Below, piece after piece: positions 34,870 through 44,300 of a stretch of 64,000 bases of DNA. The notes below the pieces were generated by a model. That model saw only the letters and a program-made list of their open reading frames with translations. It had not been told where the DNA came from and made no database searches. Source of the stretch: Candidatus Binatia bacterium (GTDB lineage: Bacteria; Desulfobacterota; Binatia; UBA9968; JAJDTQ01); NCBI GenBank assembly GCA_022824205.1, contig JAJEAI010000130.1, forward strand, positions 1-64,000. The letters are read 5' to 3'. Position numbers and translations under genes: made by a program. Position 1 is the stretch's first letter. Each line of letters starts with the position of its first letter.

Positions 34870-36894
34870 ATGAAGATCCTGTTCGTCAATCCGCGCTTCC
34901 CGAACTCACTGTGGCGCCTGACCGGCATTACCGACATCCTGCCGCAGCGTTGTGCACAGACCCCGTTGGGCCTCCTCACCGTGGCCGCGCTGACGCCGCC
35001 GGACTTCGACGTCGAGCTGCGGGACGAGAACGTCCGGCCGCTCCATTTCGACACCGACGCCGACGTCGTGGCCATCGCGTGCTGGAACATCCAGTACAAC
35101 CGCGCCCGGCACATCGCCCAGGCGTTCCGGAAGCAGGGCAAGACGGTGGTGGTGGGCGGCCCCTACCCTTCGCTGTGCCCGGAGCGCTTCACCGACGGGC
35201 TCTTCGACGTGGTCTTCGACGGCGAGGTGGAGATCACCTGGCCGCGGTTCTGCGACGACCTCCGCGCCGGCAGCTACAACTCCCTCTACAAGCAGGAGGG
35301 CAACGTCGACATCACGCTGTCGCCGGTGCCGCGAGTCGATCTCGCCTCCCGCGACGACTACCTGTACTACTTCCTGCAGACCACCCGGGGCTGTCCTTTC
35401 AAGTGCGAGTTCTGCGACATCATCATCACCGACGGACGTGTGCCGCGCACCAAGAGCGTGGACCACGTGATCCGGGAGATCGAAGCCGTCGAGGCCGTGG
35501 GCGGTCAGCACATCAGCTTCTCCGACGCCAACCTCATAGGCAACATGCGCTACGCCGAGGGGCTGCTCGAGGCCGTGGCGGAATTCGGCCGCGCCAAGGG
35601 CTACCCCATCAACTTCTCCGGCGAGATGACCATCAACGTGGCGGAGAAGCCCAAGCTGCTGCAGTTGCTGCACGACGCCAACTTCACCAGCATGTTCCTG
35701 GGCATCGAGTCGCCGCGGGTGGCGAGCCTCACGGAGACGCAGAAACGGCAGAACACCACCAGCCCGCTGATGGACAGCATCCGCAAGATCCAGTCCCACA
35801 ACATGGCGATCCTGGCGGGCATGATCGTCGGCTTCGACAACGACGACAAGGACATCTTCCGGGAACAGTTCGACTTCCTGCAGGAGGCCGGCATCGCCTT
35901 CACCACCAGCGGCGTGCTCACGGCCATCGAGAAGACGCCGCTCTACGAGCGCATGGAGAAGGAAGGCCGGCTGATCCCCTACGACTCCGCGCAGATGATG
36001 GGGCACGGCTCCGCCGACCTGAACTTCGTTCCCAAGCTGATGAGCATCGAGGAGGTGCAGCAGGGCTACAACTGGCTCATCCGGAGCCTCTACAAGTACG
36101 AGAACTACGGCGCGCGCCTGGTCAAGGGGATCGAGCACTTCCGGCCCGAGTACACGCGCCACGGACGCGGCAACAAGGTGGACCGCGAAGTCCTCGGCAT
36201 CCTCGCCAAGGCGATCCGCCACTACGTCTTCACCACCGACCACGCGCGCCGGCGCTTCTTCCTCAAGACCCTGCGCCAGATCATGTGGCCGCACCCCAAC
36301 TTCGAAAAACTCGACTACGCCATCAGCTACATGATCTCGGAGAAGCACTTCCACGACTACGTCAACAAGACCCACGGCGATCCCGAAGCGGTGGCGGCCA
36401 CGCCCTTCGCCGAGAGCGTGACGGCGGAGCACACCTGGGGCGAACTGAGCAAGGACTACCTCCGCAAGCTGCGGCGCGAGCTTTACCCGGGCGCGCGCTG
36501 GCGCTGGATGCGGCGGCGGCTCTGCAAAGCCGTGGCCGTACCCGAGGCGTTCCTCAAGGACCAGGTGGGCCAGCGACTCAGCAACTTCCTGTCGGACCTC
36601 GACATCGACGTGGTGCCGGTGGCAAGCGCCGCCCTGTCACGCATCCAGGACAAGGCCGACGTGCTGGTGCTGCCGATCCTCAACAAGGTTCTCGCGGGAC
36701 GCGAGGAACTGCAGCAGGTGGTGGAGCATCTGAACGAGGAGTCCCAGAAGGAAATCCGCCGCTTCCCCAAGGTCGTCCACTTCCCCATGGACCAGGGAGA
36801 CGGCGCGGCCCTCGAAGCCTTCGCCCGCATCGGCCTGATGTACACGAACCGCGTGGAACGGCTCCAGCGGGCCTACGTCAAGGCGTTCCAGTAG
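34870..36894 (+). CDS. B12-binding radical SAM protein with DUF4070-type middle and extra C-terminal domain
   Basis: A 674-residue protein. Residues 1-135 form a cobalamin-binding Rossmann domain (KILFVNPRFP, TVVVGGPYPSLCPE). The radical SAM core follows with TTRGCPFKCEFCDII (Cys175, Cys179, Cys182). SGEMTINVAEKPKLLQLLHD and MFLGIESPR are typical of the B12-dependent group. IEKTPLYERMEKEGRLI and the next 100 residues are DUF4070-like. After about residue 490 is a further 180-residue domain not recognised. Such enzymes methylate inert carbons or modify lipids and natural products. ATG 34870 is preferred over TTG 34861. Monocistronic. Confidence 0.85.
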   Translation: MKILFVNPRFPNSLWRLTGITDILPQRCAQTPLGLLTVAALTPPDFDVELRDENVRPLHFDTDADVVAIACWNIQYNRARHIAQAFRKQGKTVVVGGPYPSLCPERFTDGLFDVVFDGEVEITWPRFCDDLRAGSYNSLYKQEGNVDITLSPVPRVDLASRDDYLYYFLQTTRGCPFKCEFCDIIITDGRVPRTKSVDHVIREIEAVEAVGGQHISFSDANLIGNMRYAEGLLEAVAEFGRAKGYPINFSGEMTINVAEKPKLLQLLHDANFTSMFLGIESPRVASLTETQKRQNTTSPLMDSIRKIQSHNMAILAGMIVGFDNDDKDIFREQFDFLQEAGIAFTTSGVLTAIEKTPLYERMEKEGRLIPYDSAQMMGHGSADLNFVPKLMSIEEVQQGYNWLIRSLYKYENYGARLVKGIEHFRPEYTRHGRGNKVDREVLGILAKAIRHYVFTTDHARRRFFLKTLRQIMWPHPNFEKLDYAISYMISEKHFHDYVNKTHGDPEAVAATPFAESVTAEHTWGELSKDYLRKLRRELYPGARWRWMRRRLCKAVAVPEAFLKDQVGQRLSNFLSDLDIDVVPVASAALSRIQDKADVLVLPILNKVLAGREELQQVVEHLNEESQKEIRRFPKVVHFPMDQGDGAALEAFARIGLMYTNRVERLQRAYVKAFQ

Positions 36895-36943
36895 ACGGAG
36901 ACCACCCGCTTTCCCGGTGTCGTTGAGGCGCGGGGCTGATCCG

Positions 36944-37942
36944 TCAGGGCCCGTGCAGCGTGCCGTTAAGCGCCACTTCGTGCCCCAGCCCGAGGATCCA
37001 GGCCTCCTCTGTCTCGATGACGCCGCGCTGAACCGGCGTGAGCCACGACGCGCCGCCGAAGAGCGGCGCCAGTCCCCCGTCCGCATCCAGCCGCGCGAAG
37101 GCCTCCGCGTTCACCCGGACTTGCGCACAATCGAGGATTTCACCGTCGCGTCTACGCTCGCCGATCTGTTCCCTGAGCAGGGAGGGATACACTTCAGCGA
37201 TCACCGCGGGCGCCGCCGGCGTCCGGAGACCCGTTTGAAACGGCCAGACCGCCGCACGACCGGCGATGCTCGAGTCCGCGACCAGCCGCCTCAGAGCGGG
37301 CAAACCGAGCAGGACCTGGGAGCCGACGGAGCCGGCGTAAGCCAGTTGCCAAACGGTCTTCGAACCCTTCGCGCATCGATCGGCGATGCGGCGTTCCGGC
37401 GGCTGGCACGCCCTTCCGGTACGCTCCGATTCCTTCACCGGGATGGACGGAAAGGGCCATTTGCCGGGGCGGCCCCAGCACGGACCGCAACCCGGATAGG
37501 CTGCGTTGATCTCGGCCGCCACGTCGTAGCGTTTGTTCGTGTTGTCGGGTTGATCGTCGACGCGTTCCGCCAGCCAATCCCAAAGGGTGAGAGCACACGC
37601 CTTGCCGGTCAGACGCGCGGCGACACCTTCCGGATAGCCGAAGGGAAAATCGAATCCCACCATCACGCGCCGGCCCGAGTCCACTTCGTTCGCGACAAGA
37701 CGCGCGAGGCGCCGCAGGGCGCAGTGGCGCGTACGTGCGTACTCGGGTTCGAGTACCGCAACGCGACCGCCGCCGACACGGGCGACGGCCCACCAGATCG
37801 CGTCCTTGGCGGGCTCGGCGGGGCTCGGCTTGGATCGCGCCGACCAGTCGACAATGACGTGGGTGTGGAAGAGCGGCGGCGGCTCGCGCGGAGCCGGCTT
37901 CAGGTTGTCCTCCGAATCGGACACTCGGGAATCGAGTCCCAC
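36944..37942 (-). CDS. DUF429-like predicted RNase H-fold protein
   Basis: A 332-residue protein with HVIVDWSARS near residue 28 (first acidic strand), VMVGFDFPFGYPEG (second acidic site) and AVIAEVYPSLLREQ (E.YP), the three motifs of the DUF429 predicted RNase H-like nuclease group. The C-terminal ILDCAQVRVNAEAFARLDAD fits the family. The start is GTG 37942, 6 nt after the sirB1-like gene's stop, so they are probably one transcript. No experimental function is known for the family. Confidence 0.65.
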   Translation of the reverse strand: MGLDSRVSDSEDNLKPAPREPPPLFHTHVIVDWSARSKPSPAEPAKDAIWWAVARVGGGRVAVLEPEYARTRHCALRRLARLVANEVDSGRRVMVGFDFPFGYPEGVAARLTGKACALTLWDWLAERVDDQPDNTNKRYDVAAEINAAYPGCGPCWGRPGKWPFPSIPVKESERTGRACQPPERRIADRCAKGSKTVWQLAYAGSVGSQVLLGLPALRRLVADSSIAGRAAVWPFQTGLRTPAAPAVIAEVYPSLLREQIGERRRDGEILDCAQVRVNAEAFARLDADGGLAPLFGGASWLTPVQRGVIETEEAWILGLGHEVALNGTLHGP

Positions 37943-37948
37943 CCGCCC

Positions 37949-38764
37949 TCAGTGCTTGCGGATGCGCTCGATCTGTTCGCGCACGGTGGCGGCGCTGCCG
38001 GAGTCCGGCGCCAGTTCCAGGAAACGCTCCAGGTCGTCCAGCGCGCCGGCGCCGTCCCGCAGGCGCAGCCGCAGCAGGCCGCGTTCGCGCACCTGCTCGG
38101 CGTCGTCGGGATTGAGGATCACCAGTTGCTCCACCGCCCGGAGGCAGCGGCTCAGGTCCTGGCGATTGGCGTAGATCAGCTTGATGTTGTTGAGCATGCG
38201 CTGGACGATGTGACGGGGGGACACGGCGGAACGGTATTCCGGCTGCACCTGCAACCGGCCGCCGTAAAGCTTGTCGAGCAGGCCCTGGAGGTCGGCGGGC
38301 GACAGGATATCGCCGCCGTGGAAGGGATCCACGAGGATCTCCTGACCATCGCATCGCGCCTTTGCCAGGAAGTGACCGGGGAAACCCACCCCTTCCACCT
38401 CGAGTCCGACGCGCCGGGCCACTTCCATGTAGAGCACCGACAGGGTGATGGGGATGCCGCGCTTGCGCGCCATGACCCGGTTGAGAAAGCTGTTCTCGGG
38501 ATCGTAGTAGTCGTCCTCGTTGCCCTCGAAGCGTTCCTGCTTGAACAGCACGTAGTCGACGCACGCGAGGCGCCGGTAGGCGCTGTCGTCCGTGCCGGCC
38601 GCTTCGCTCACCCTCTCTGCGAGCCGGTCCAGGCGGCTCAGGTGCTCCTGGATGTCGAGGTCCGGATACTCGGGCAGAGCGATGGTCAGGGCCACGCGGG
38701 CCAAATCCATTTCGGGCGCGGACACCGCCTCGGCGAAAGCCTCGTACTTCGCGCTCTCGTCCAT
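37949..38764 (-). CDS. SirB1-family transglutaminase-like protein with TPR tail
   Basis: A 271-residue protein. Residues 40-175 form the SirB1 transglutaminase-like fold (NSFLNRVMARKRGIPITLSVLY, EGVGFPGHFLAK, LVDPFHGGDIL). From about 185 there are TPR repeats (MLNNIKLIYANRQDLSRCLR, DDLERFLELAP). The usual Cys of true transglutaminases is replaced in this family, so catalysis is doubtful. ATG 38764 has GGAGG 6 nt upstream. Upstream in-frame extension is not coding-like. Confidence 0.85.
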   Translation of the reverse strand: MDESAKYEAFAEAVSAPEMDLARVALTIALPEYPDLDIQEHLSRLDRLAERVSEAAGTDDSAYRRLACVDYVLFKQERFEGNEDDYYDPENSFLNRVMARKRGIPITLSVLYMEVARRVGLEVEGVGFPGHFLAKARCDGQEILVDPFHGGDILSPADLQGLLDKLYGGRLQVQPEYRSAVSPRHIVQRMLNNIKLIYANRQDLSRCLRAVEQLVILNPDDAEQVRERGLLRLRLRDGAGALDDLERFLELAPDSGSAATVREQIERIRKH

Positions 38765-38856
38765 TTCTTCCTCCGGCGTGAAACCGCGCAACCCCCGCCG
38801 CGCGGAAAACGCCGCCGGCCCGCGGCGGGCCGGCGATGCCTCCGGACCGAACCCGT

Positions 38857-40626
38857 TCAGCGCGGCTCGGATACCACGTCCACCACGGCCGGGAGCCGTT
38901 GCTCTTTCACCACCTTGCAGGCCCGCTCCAGCGCGGGACCCAGCTCCGCGGGCGTGCGGATGGGGCCTTCGCCCCACACCCCGAAGCACTCGGCCATCTT
39001 GGTGTAGTCCACGAGCGGATCGCTCACGTGGGTGCCGATGCCGGCGTTCTCCACCGGGCGGTTGCGGAACTCCGCCAGCTTGATGCCGTGCTCTTCCGAG
39101 TTGTAGAAGGACTGGTTGTTGTGGATGACGATGAGCAGCGGGATCTTGTGGTGCGCCGCCGTCCACAACGCGCTCGACGTCATCAAAAGGTCGCCGTCGG
39201 ACTGGATGTCCACGCAGAACTTCTCCGTCTTCATGTGGCCCAGGGCCACGCCGATGGCCGCGCTCATGCCGTAGCCCACGCCGGCGCCGCCGCTCCGTCC
39301 CAGGTACTGGCCCGGCTTGGTCCAGTCCCACAGCTTCCGCGCCCACCCGTTGGCGCTGCCGTTGGCCAGCACCCAGTCTTCGTTCTTGATCGCCTCGCCG
39401 AGTTCATAACCAAGGCAGGCGGTGGTGATGTCGTTGCGCGTCAGGGTCTGGCGCGCCTCCTCCTGCCAGCGCGCGCGGGCCGCGTCGTGCACCGCCTTCA
39501 CTTCCTTGGCCCGGGCCTCGATGGCCGACTTGTTCGAGCCCATCAGCTCGCGGCACAGACGCGTCAGCTCGGGCAGGGCCACGGCGGTGTCGGCGCTGAT
39601 GGGCACGTCCACCGCTTGCAGCGGCTGGACGTCGGTGGCCCAACTGTGCACCAGCATGTCGTTCAGGTTGATGTGGATGATCTGCGTGCCGGGCTGGATC
39701 ACGTAGCCCATCTCGCGGGTGGTGCGGTCCACCGTGGTGAGCGAGCCGTAGAGGTCCTGCACGTCCAGGCCCAACACCACGTCGGCCTTCTTCAGGAACT
39801 CGCCGGAGACGTTGGTCACGTCCAGCGGATGCGTGTTGGCGATGTTGTGCCGGTTGCCCTTGTCGATGACCGGGATCGCCAGAAGCTCCACCAGCTCGGC
39901 CAGGGCCGCCACCGCCTCGGGCTTGCGTCCCATGAAGTCGGCGACGATGAGCGGCGCCTTGGCGCCCACCAGTAGCTCCGCCGCCCGGCGCATGGCCTCC
40001 GGGTTCCCCTGCACCGGCGCCTGGGGCGCGAACCGGCTCACGTCCGGGATCTCGATCTGCTTGGACATGGCCATTTCCTGCAGGCCGGCGTCGTAGTTGA
40101 TGTAGACCGGTGCCGTGGGCTCGGTGACCGCCAGACGGTAGCCGCGGATGAAGGACTCGGGAATGCTCTCCAGGGTGGCCGGCTGGTCGTCCCACTTGGT
40201 GTAGTCGCGCACCTGGTTGCCCTGGGTCAGGGCGGTGTGGATCCAGTCGATCCACGGGCGCCGGATGGTGGTGTCCACCGGTCCGGTACCGCCCAGGCAG
40301 ATCACCGGCACCCGGTCGCACCAGGCGTTGAAGATACCCATGCTGCCGTGCTGGAGTCCCACCACGTCATGCAGGATGGCCACCATGGGCTTGCCCGTGG
40401 CCTTGGCGTAGCCGTGGGAGATGGCCACCGAGATCTCCTCGTGACAGCAGAAGATCACCTCCGGGTGGTGGTTGCCGCCATAGTTGACGATGGAATCGTG
40501 GATGCCGCGGAAGCTCGCCCCGGGGTTGAAGGCCGTGTACTCGATGTCGAAGGCCTTGAGCATGTCGACGACCACGTCGGACCCGTACTCGGCCTGTTTC
40601 TTCTCCGTCCTGCTGGCCTTTGCCAT
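38857..40626 (-). CDS. Thiamine-pyrophosphate enzyme (acetolactate synthase/benzoylformate decarboxylase-like)
   Basis: A 589-residue three-domain TPP enzyme. The N-terminal Pyr domain has FCCHEEISVAISHGYAKATG with the catalytic Glu. The middle domain (about 210-350) is Rossmann-like (KAPLIVADFMGRKPEAV). The PP domain carries QSDGDLLMTSSALWTAAHHK then LLIVIHNNQSF, the GDG..NN cofactor motif. TGPVDTTIRRPWIDWIHTA is unusual at the usual substrate loop. Likely a 2-oxo-acid decarboxylase or carboligase; no ilvN partner is present. ATG 40626 follows GGGGAG. Confidence 0.85.
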   Translation of the reverse strand: MAKASRTEKKQAEYGSDVVVDMLKAFDIEYTAFNPGASFRGIHDSIVNYGGNHHPEVIFCCHEEISVAISHGYAKATGKPMVAILHDVVGLQHGSMGIFNAWCDRVPVICLGGTGPVDTTIRRPWIDWIHTALTQGNQVRDYTKWDDQPATLESIPESFIRGYRLAVTEPTAPVYINYDAGLQEMAMSKQIEIPDVSRFAPQAPVQGNPEAMRRAAELLVGAKAPLIVADFMGRKPEAVAALAELVELLAIPVIDKGNRHNIANTHPLDVTNVSGEFLKKADVVLGLDVQDLYGSLTTVDRTTREMGYVIQPGTQIIHINLNDMLVHSWATDVQPLQAVDVPISADTAVALPELTRLCRELMGSNKSAIEARAKEVKAVHDAARARWQEEARQTLTRNDITTACLGYELGEAIKNEDWVLANGSANGWARKLWDWTKPGQYLGRSGGAGVGYGMSAAIGVALGHMKTEKFCVDIQSDGDLLMTSSALWTAAHHKIPLLIVIHNNQSFYNSEEHGIKLAEFRNRPVENAGIGTHVSDPLVDYTKMAECFGVWGEGPIRTPAELGPALERACKVVKEQRLPAVVDVVSEPR

Positions 40627-40810
40627 GTCGGTGTTCTCCCCTCGGCGCCGCTGCGCCGTGTTGTGATGCCGGTTGCTCTTGCGGTCGGCGGCTGTCCCCG
40701 CCACCCCGCCTCCACCGGTTTCTCCCGCCGGCGGTCCCTTGGGCGTCGCGCGGGAGAAATGCGTCCTTCGACTTCGCGACGCTTCGCTCGGGACAAACGG
40801 GAAACGGCCG

Positions 40811-41767
40811 TCACGCCTCCGTGTCCGCGCCTTCTTCCGTGTCCGTTCCTTCCTTCGCGTCCGCGCCCTTCCCCATCTCTTCGGAGGCCGCCAGGAGGCC
40901 GTGCTCGGCGAATCCTTCCACGGTCTCCATCAGCGAGCCCACTTCGTCGCGGTGCGTGGGCCGGTGCGCTTCCTCCGCGGCCGCGACGGCCTTCAGCAGC
41001 CGCTCGATGGCCGGGGTCACCACCGGCTCCAGGCCCGCGTGCCGGAAGGTGTCCGCCAACTCCGCCATCTCCTCGCTGCGCCGCGCCGCGTGAAGGCGCA
41101 ACGACGTTACGGGACCGCTGGCCTTGCCGGGCAAGCCGGGAAAGCTCTCCTCGTAGCGCTCGAGAATCGGCTCGAGCAGGCCCAGCTTGTGCGCTCCGGT
41201 CAGGAGCTCGGTGAAGAGGCCCGCGAGGCCCTTGGTGAAGCCGGCGTAGACGACCTTGAAGGCCGACGCCTGGGTCGCGCCGTCGCCGAGCACACGGATC
41301 GGCAGCCCCAACTCCCGCAACGGCACCAGCCGCTCCGCCTCCGGCCCGGAGACGTAGACCGCGGCCTTTTCCAGCCGCCGCGCGCTGCCGATGATGCAGC
41401 CGTCCACGTACACGGCGCCACCGCGTTCCAGCTCGGTGCGCGCGGCCTCGGCGGTCATGGGCGAGATGGCGTTGGCTTCGAGGAACGGCAGTCCTCGGCG
41501 CTTCACCGCGGCGGCCGCGTCCGCCACCGACCGCGCCACCTCCAGCGCCGCCGACGGCACCACGATGGAGACGACCAGGTCGGCCTCCTCCACGAGCCGC
41601 TCCACGCTCTCCACCTGCCGCACCGGGGCCTCGTCGCAACGTTGCCGGGTGGCCTCGCTCCTTCCCGCCGCGCAGGTCAGCGGCTCGGCCCCGCGCGCCG
41701 CCAAAAGGCGCGCCCAGTGGTACCCCATCTCGCCGATGTTGAGGATGCCGATGCGTTGGAATTCCAC
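40811..41767 (-). CDS. 6-phosphogluconate/3-hydroxyisobutyrate dehydrogenase-like oxidoreductase (DUF1932)
   Basis: A 318-residue dehydrogenase. The start GTG 41767 (VEFQRIGILNIGEMGYHWAR) gives the Rossmann loop GxGxMG variant; GGGAGAG is 8 nt upstream. DLVVSIVVPSAALEVARSVA is strand 4, and PFLEANAISPMTAEAARTEL the typical NADP-linked loop. FKVVYAGFTKGLAGLFTELL carries the Lys of the DUF1932 C-terminal domain. The last 20 residues are acidic, low complexity. The nearest gene is the TPP enzyme on the same strand, 184 nt away. Substrate unknown. Confidence 0.8.
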   Translation of the reverse strand: MEFQRIGILNIGEMGYHWARLLAARGAEPLTCAAGRSEATRQRCDEAPVRQVESVERLVEEADLVVSIVVPSAALEVARSVADAAAAVKRRGLPFLEANAISPMTAEAARTELERGGAVYVDGCIIGSARRLEKAAVYVSGPEAERLVPLRELGLPIRVLGDGATQASAFKVVYAGFTKGLAGLFTELLTGAHKLGLLEPILERYEESFPGLPGKASGPVTSLRLHAARRSEEMAELADTFRHAGLEPVVTPAIERLLKAVAAAEEAHRPTHRDEVGSLMETVEGFAEHGLLAASEEMGKGADAKEGTDTEEGADTEA

Positions 41768-41884
41768 GGCAGACTCTCCCTCGCGAACCCCGCACGGCGT
41801 GGACGCTTCCAGTGCGTAACCCGCGCGCAACGTAGCCATAGCCCCTTTGCCCGGCCCTCGTCAACCAGAGGGGCCAAGAACGAA

Positions 41885-41913
41885 TTGACACCCCCGCGCC
41901 GTCCGGCTACTAA
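41885..41913 (+). promoter_or_regulatory. Candidate sigma-70 promoter upstream of the LLM/MFS cluster
   Basis: TTGACA (41885-41890), 17-bp spacer, TACTAA (41908-41913). The -35 is perfect and the spacing ideal, but the -10 is weak. It would drive the LLM-MFS-MFS genes from 42049. Confidence 0.4.
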
Positions 41914-41916
41914 GGA

Positions 41917-41974
41917 AACTCCGATCGATCGCCAGCGTGATGGCGTCCTCGGGGAAGCGAAGTCGAGGGGCGCC
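41917..41974. repeat. Dispersed intergenic repeat with CTCCGATCGATCG, related to 7057-7103
   Basis: AACTCCGATCGATCG followed by GAAGCGAAGTCGAGGGGCGCC. The pieces correspond to those at 7057-7103, and a shorter relative (AAGGAAACTCCGATC) lies near 29250 between xseB and xseA. Non-coding. Confidence 0.45.
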
Positions 41975-42048
41975 GTTGTCATGGAGCCCTCACCGAGCCC
42001 GTTTCCCGAAACACGCGCTGACCCACTTCACCGAAACGGAGCCGCACC

Positions 42049-42975
42049 ACGAAGACCGGTGTTTTTCTTCCCATCTCGGGACGCGCCGCCACTCCCGAGA
42101 CCCTGCGTATGGCGGCCCAGAGCGCGGAAGCGTGGGGTTTCGACTCCATCTGGGCGGCGGACCGCATCATCATTCCCTGGCGCATCGACACGCACTATCC
42201 CTACGCCCGGGGCGGGACGTTCATCGTGCCGCCGGACCGGCCGTTTCTCGACTCCCTCACCTGCCTGACGTTCCTGGCGGCGTGCACCAGCCGCGTGGAG
42301 CTGGGCATCAGCGTGCTGGTGCTGCCCTACCGCCAACCGCTGGTGTGGTCCAAGATCGCCGTCACCCTGGACCACCTGTCCAACGGCCGCTTCATCCTGG
42401 GCGTGGGGGTGGGCTGGATGGAGGAGGAATTCCGCGCGCTCCAGGCGCCGTTCCGGGACCGCGGGCGCCGCACCGACGAGCAGCTCGAGATACTCAAGGA
42501 GCTCTGGAGCGCCGAACACGCCAGCTTCTCGGGCCGCTTCTACGAGTTCGAGGACGTCGCCTTCCTGCCCAAGCCGTGCCGTCCCGGAGGGATTCCCATC
42601 TGGGTCGGCGGCGAGGGGGAGCACGCGCAGCGGCGCGCCGGCCGCCACGGCGACGCGTGGTTCCCCTACTTCGTGCGCATCCGCCCGGACGAGCTGGCCG
42701 CGCGCTTCGACAACGCCCGGCGGCACGCGGAGGCGGCGGGCCGCGCGCCGGAGAACCTGCGACTCAACTGCTGCCTCCCCGTCGAGGTCACGCGCGAAGC
42801 CGTGGCGCAGGAACCGGACCGTCTCGCGGGCACCCCGGCCCAGCTCGTGGAAGCCATCGCGCGCTACCGCGACGCCGGCGTGGAGCACCTGGCGCTCCAG
42901 TTCATGGTGCCGCGCTGGCCCGATCGGCTGGAGCAGATGCAGCACTTCGCCGAGGAAGCCCTGCCGCGCCTGTGA
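42049..42975 (+). CDS. LLM-class F420-dependent oxidoreductase with probable ACG start
   Basis: A luciferase-like TIM-barrel oxidoreductase, 288 residues from the first ATG (42109). The in-frame upstream sequence KTGVFLPISGRAATPETLR is the conserved LLM N-terminus that precedes MAAQSAEAWGFDSIWAADR. The codon before KTG is ACG (42049), with GGAG 7 nt ahead, where homologues have ATG. The gene therefore either starts at ACG or has lost its start and now begins internally at 42109, cutting the first barrel strand. Later motifs are typical: GISVLVLPYRQPLVWSK, LDHLSNGRFILGVGVGWMEE and PIWVGGEGEHAQRR. It is followed by two MFS genes on the same strand. Confidence 0.8.
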   Translation, partial: TKTGVFLPISGRAATPETLRMAAQSAEAWGFDSIWAADRIIIPWRIDTHYPYARGGTFIVPPDRPFLDSLTCLTFLAACTSRVELGISVLVLPYRQPLVWSKIAVTLDHLSNGRFILGVGVGWMEEEFRALQAPFRDRGRRTDEQLEILKELWSAEHASFSGRFYEFEDVAFLPKPCRPGGIPIWVGGEGEHAQRRAGRHGDAWFPYFVRIRPDELAARFDNARRHAEAAGRAPENLRLNCCLPVEVTREAVAQEPDRLAGTPAQLVEAIARYRDAGVEHLALQFMVPRWPDRLEQMQHFAEEALPRL

Positions 42976-42983
42976 GCCCGACC

Positions 42984-44261
42984 ATGGCTCGCCGCCCCTT
43001 CTTCTACGGCTACGTCATCGTCGCCATCTGCTTCTTCAACATGGTGCTGATGCGCGGCATCCTCGCGTCGTTCAGCGTCTTCAACATCGCGTTTCTCGAC
43101 ACCTTCCAGTGGTCCCGCGCCGCCACCGCGAGCATCGCTTCGGTCAACGGCTTGGTCTACAGCTTCTCCTCGCCGCTGGTGGGCTGGGCCTACGACCGCG
43201 TCGGGCCGCGAATCCTCATGCCCTTGGGTTGCGCTTCCATCGGGATCGGGGTCGTGCTCTCGGGGATGAGCACGTCGTGGTGGCAGTTGTGCGTCTTCTA
43301 CGGGGTGTTCGTGGGACTCGGTGTCGGCTGCATCGGTTTCGTGAGCAACACGGCGCTGCTCTCCCAGTGGTTCCGCCGGCGCCGGGCCACGGCCATGGGC
43401 TTCGCCACCATGGGCCTGGGCGTGGGCATCCTGCTCGTGCCCGGAGTGCAGGTGCTCATCGAGCGCTTCGGGTGGCGCGCCGCCATGGTCCTGCTGGGCG
43501 CCACCGTGCTCGCCACGCTGGTGCCGCTGAACGCCATGTTCCAGAGGGGCCGGCCGGAGGACATCGGGCAGCTTCCGGACGGCGAGCGGGTCCGGGCCGC
43601 GAACGAAGCGCCGGCCGCCGCGGAAACCCGCCGGGAGAGGTCCGTTCCAAGGCGTGAATGGACCCTCCGGGAGGCCTTCGCTTCCTTCCCTTTCTGGGCC
43701 ATCGCGGTGGGGCACCTGGCCTTGGGCATCGGTCTGTCGCTCATGTACACCCACGCGGTGGCCCACCTGGTGCACGTGGGGTTGGACGACCTGGCGGCGG
43801 CGTCCGCGTTCAGCATGGTCGGGTTGGCGCGCATTCCCGGCACGGCCGTCTGGGGGCTGGCCTCGGATCGCCTGGGGCGTGACCGGGCCTACGGTGTCGC
43901 CACCCTCGTGACCCTGGCCGGCCTCGGCGTGCTCATGGCTCTCGGCGCCGAGGCCCCGGCGTGGTGGTTCGTGGCCTTCGCCGTCCTCTACGGGGTGGGC
44001 CACAGCGGGGGCAACCCCACCTTCGGCTCCACCATCACGGACATCTTCGGCGGCAAGGACGTCGGCAAGATTCTCGGGTGGCTGGAAATCACCTTCGGCA
44101 TCGGAGTGGCGTTCGGACCCTGGTTCGGAGGATACGTCTACGACGTGGCCGGTTCCTACCGGACGGCCTGGATCGTGGGGATGGCGGCCTTCGCCATGAC
44201 CTATGTGAGCATCCGGGCCAGCATGGTGTGGCAGCGGCGGAGTCGATCCGACACGCACTGA
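42984..44261 (+). CDS. MFS transporter, tandem copy 1
   Basis: A 425-residue permease with twelve hydrophobic segments and a charged central loop. It begins ARRPFFYGYVIVAICFFNMV, the hallmark of a monocarboxylate-porter-like group. YDRVGPRILMPLGC is motif A, LSQWFRRRRATAMGFATMG follows TM4, and ASDRLGRDRAYG is the second-half motif A. It starts 8 nt after the LLM gene stop. The next gene is a close paralogue. The transported molecule is presumably linked to the LLM enzyme but cannot be named. Confidence 0.87.
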   Translation: MARRPFFYGYVIVAICFFNMVLMRGILASFSVFNIAFLDTFQWSRAATASIASVNGLVYSFSSPLVGWAYDRVGPRILMPLGCASIGIGVVLSGMSTSWWQLCVFYGVFVGLGVGCIGFVSNTALLSQWFRRRRATAMGFATMGLGVGILLVPGVQVLIERFGWRAAMVLLGATVLATLVPLNAMFQRGRPEDIGQLPDGERVRAANEAPAAAETRRERSVPRREWTLREAFASFPFWAIAVGHLALGIGLSLMYTHAVAHLVHVGLDDLAAASAFSMVGLARIPGTAVWGLASDRLGRDRAYGVATLVTLAGLGVLMALGAEAPAWWFVAFAVLYGVGHSGGNPTFGSTITDIFGGKDVGKILGWLEITFGIGVAFGPWFGGYVYDVAGSYRTAWIVGMAAFAMTYVSIRASMVWQRRSRSDTH

Positions 44262-44300
44262 AGCGGGCCGCCGGAGAGACGCCGCCGATTGATCGGATCC

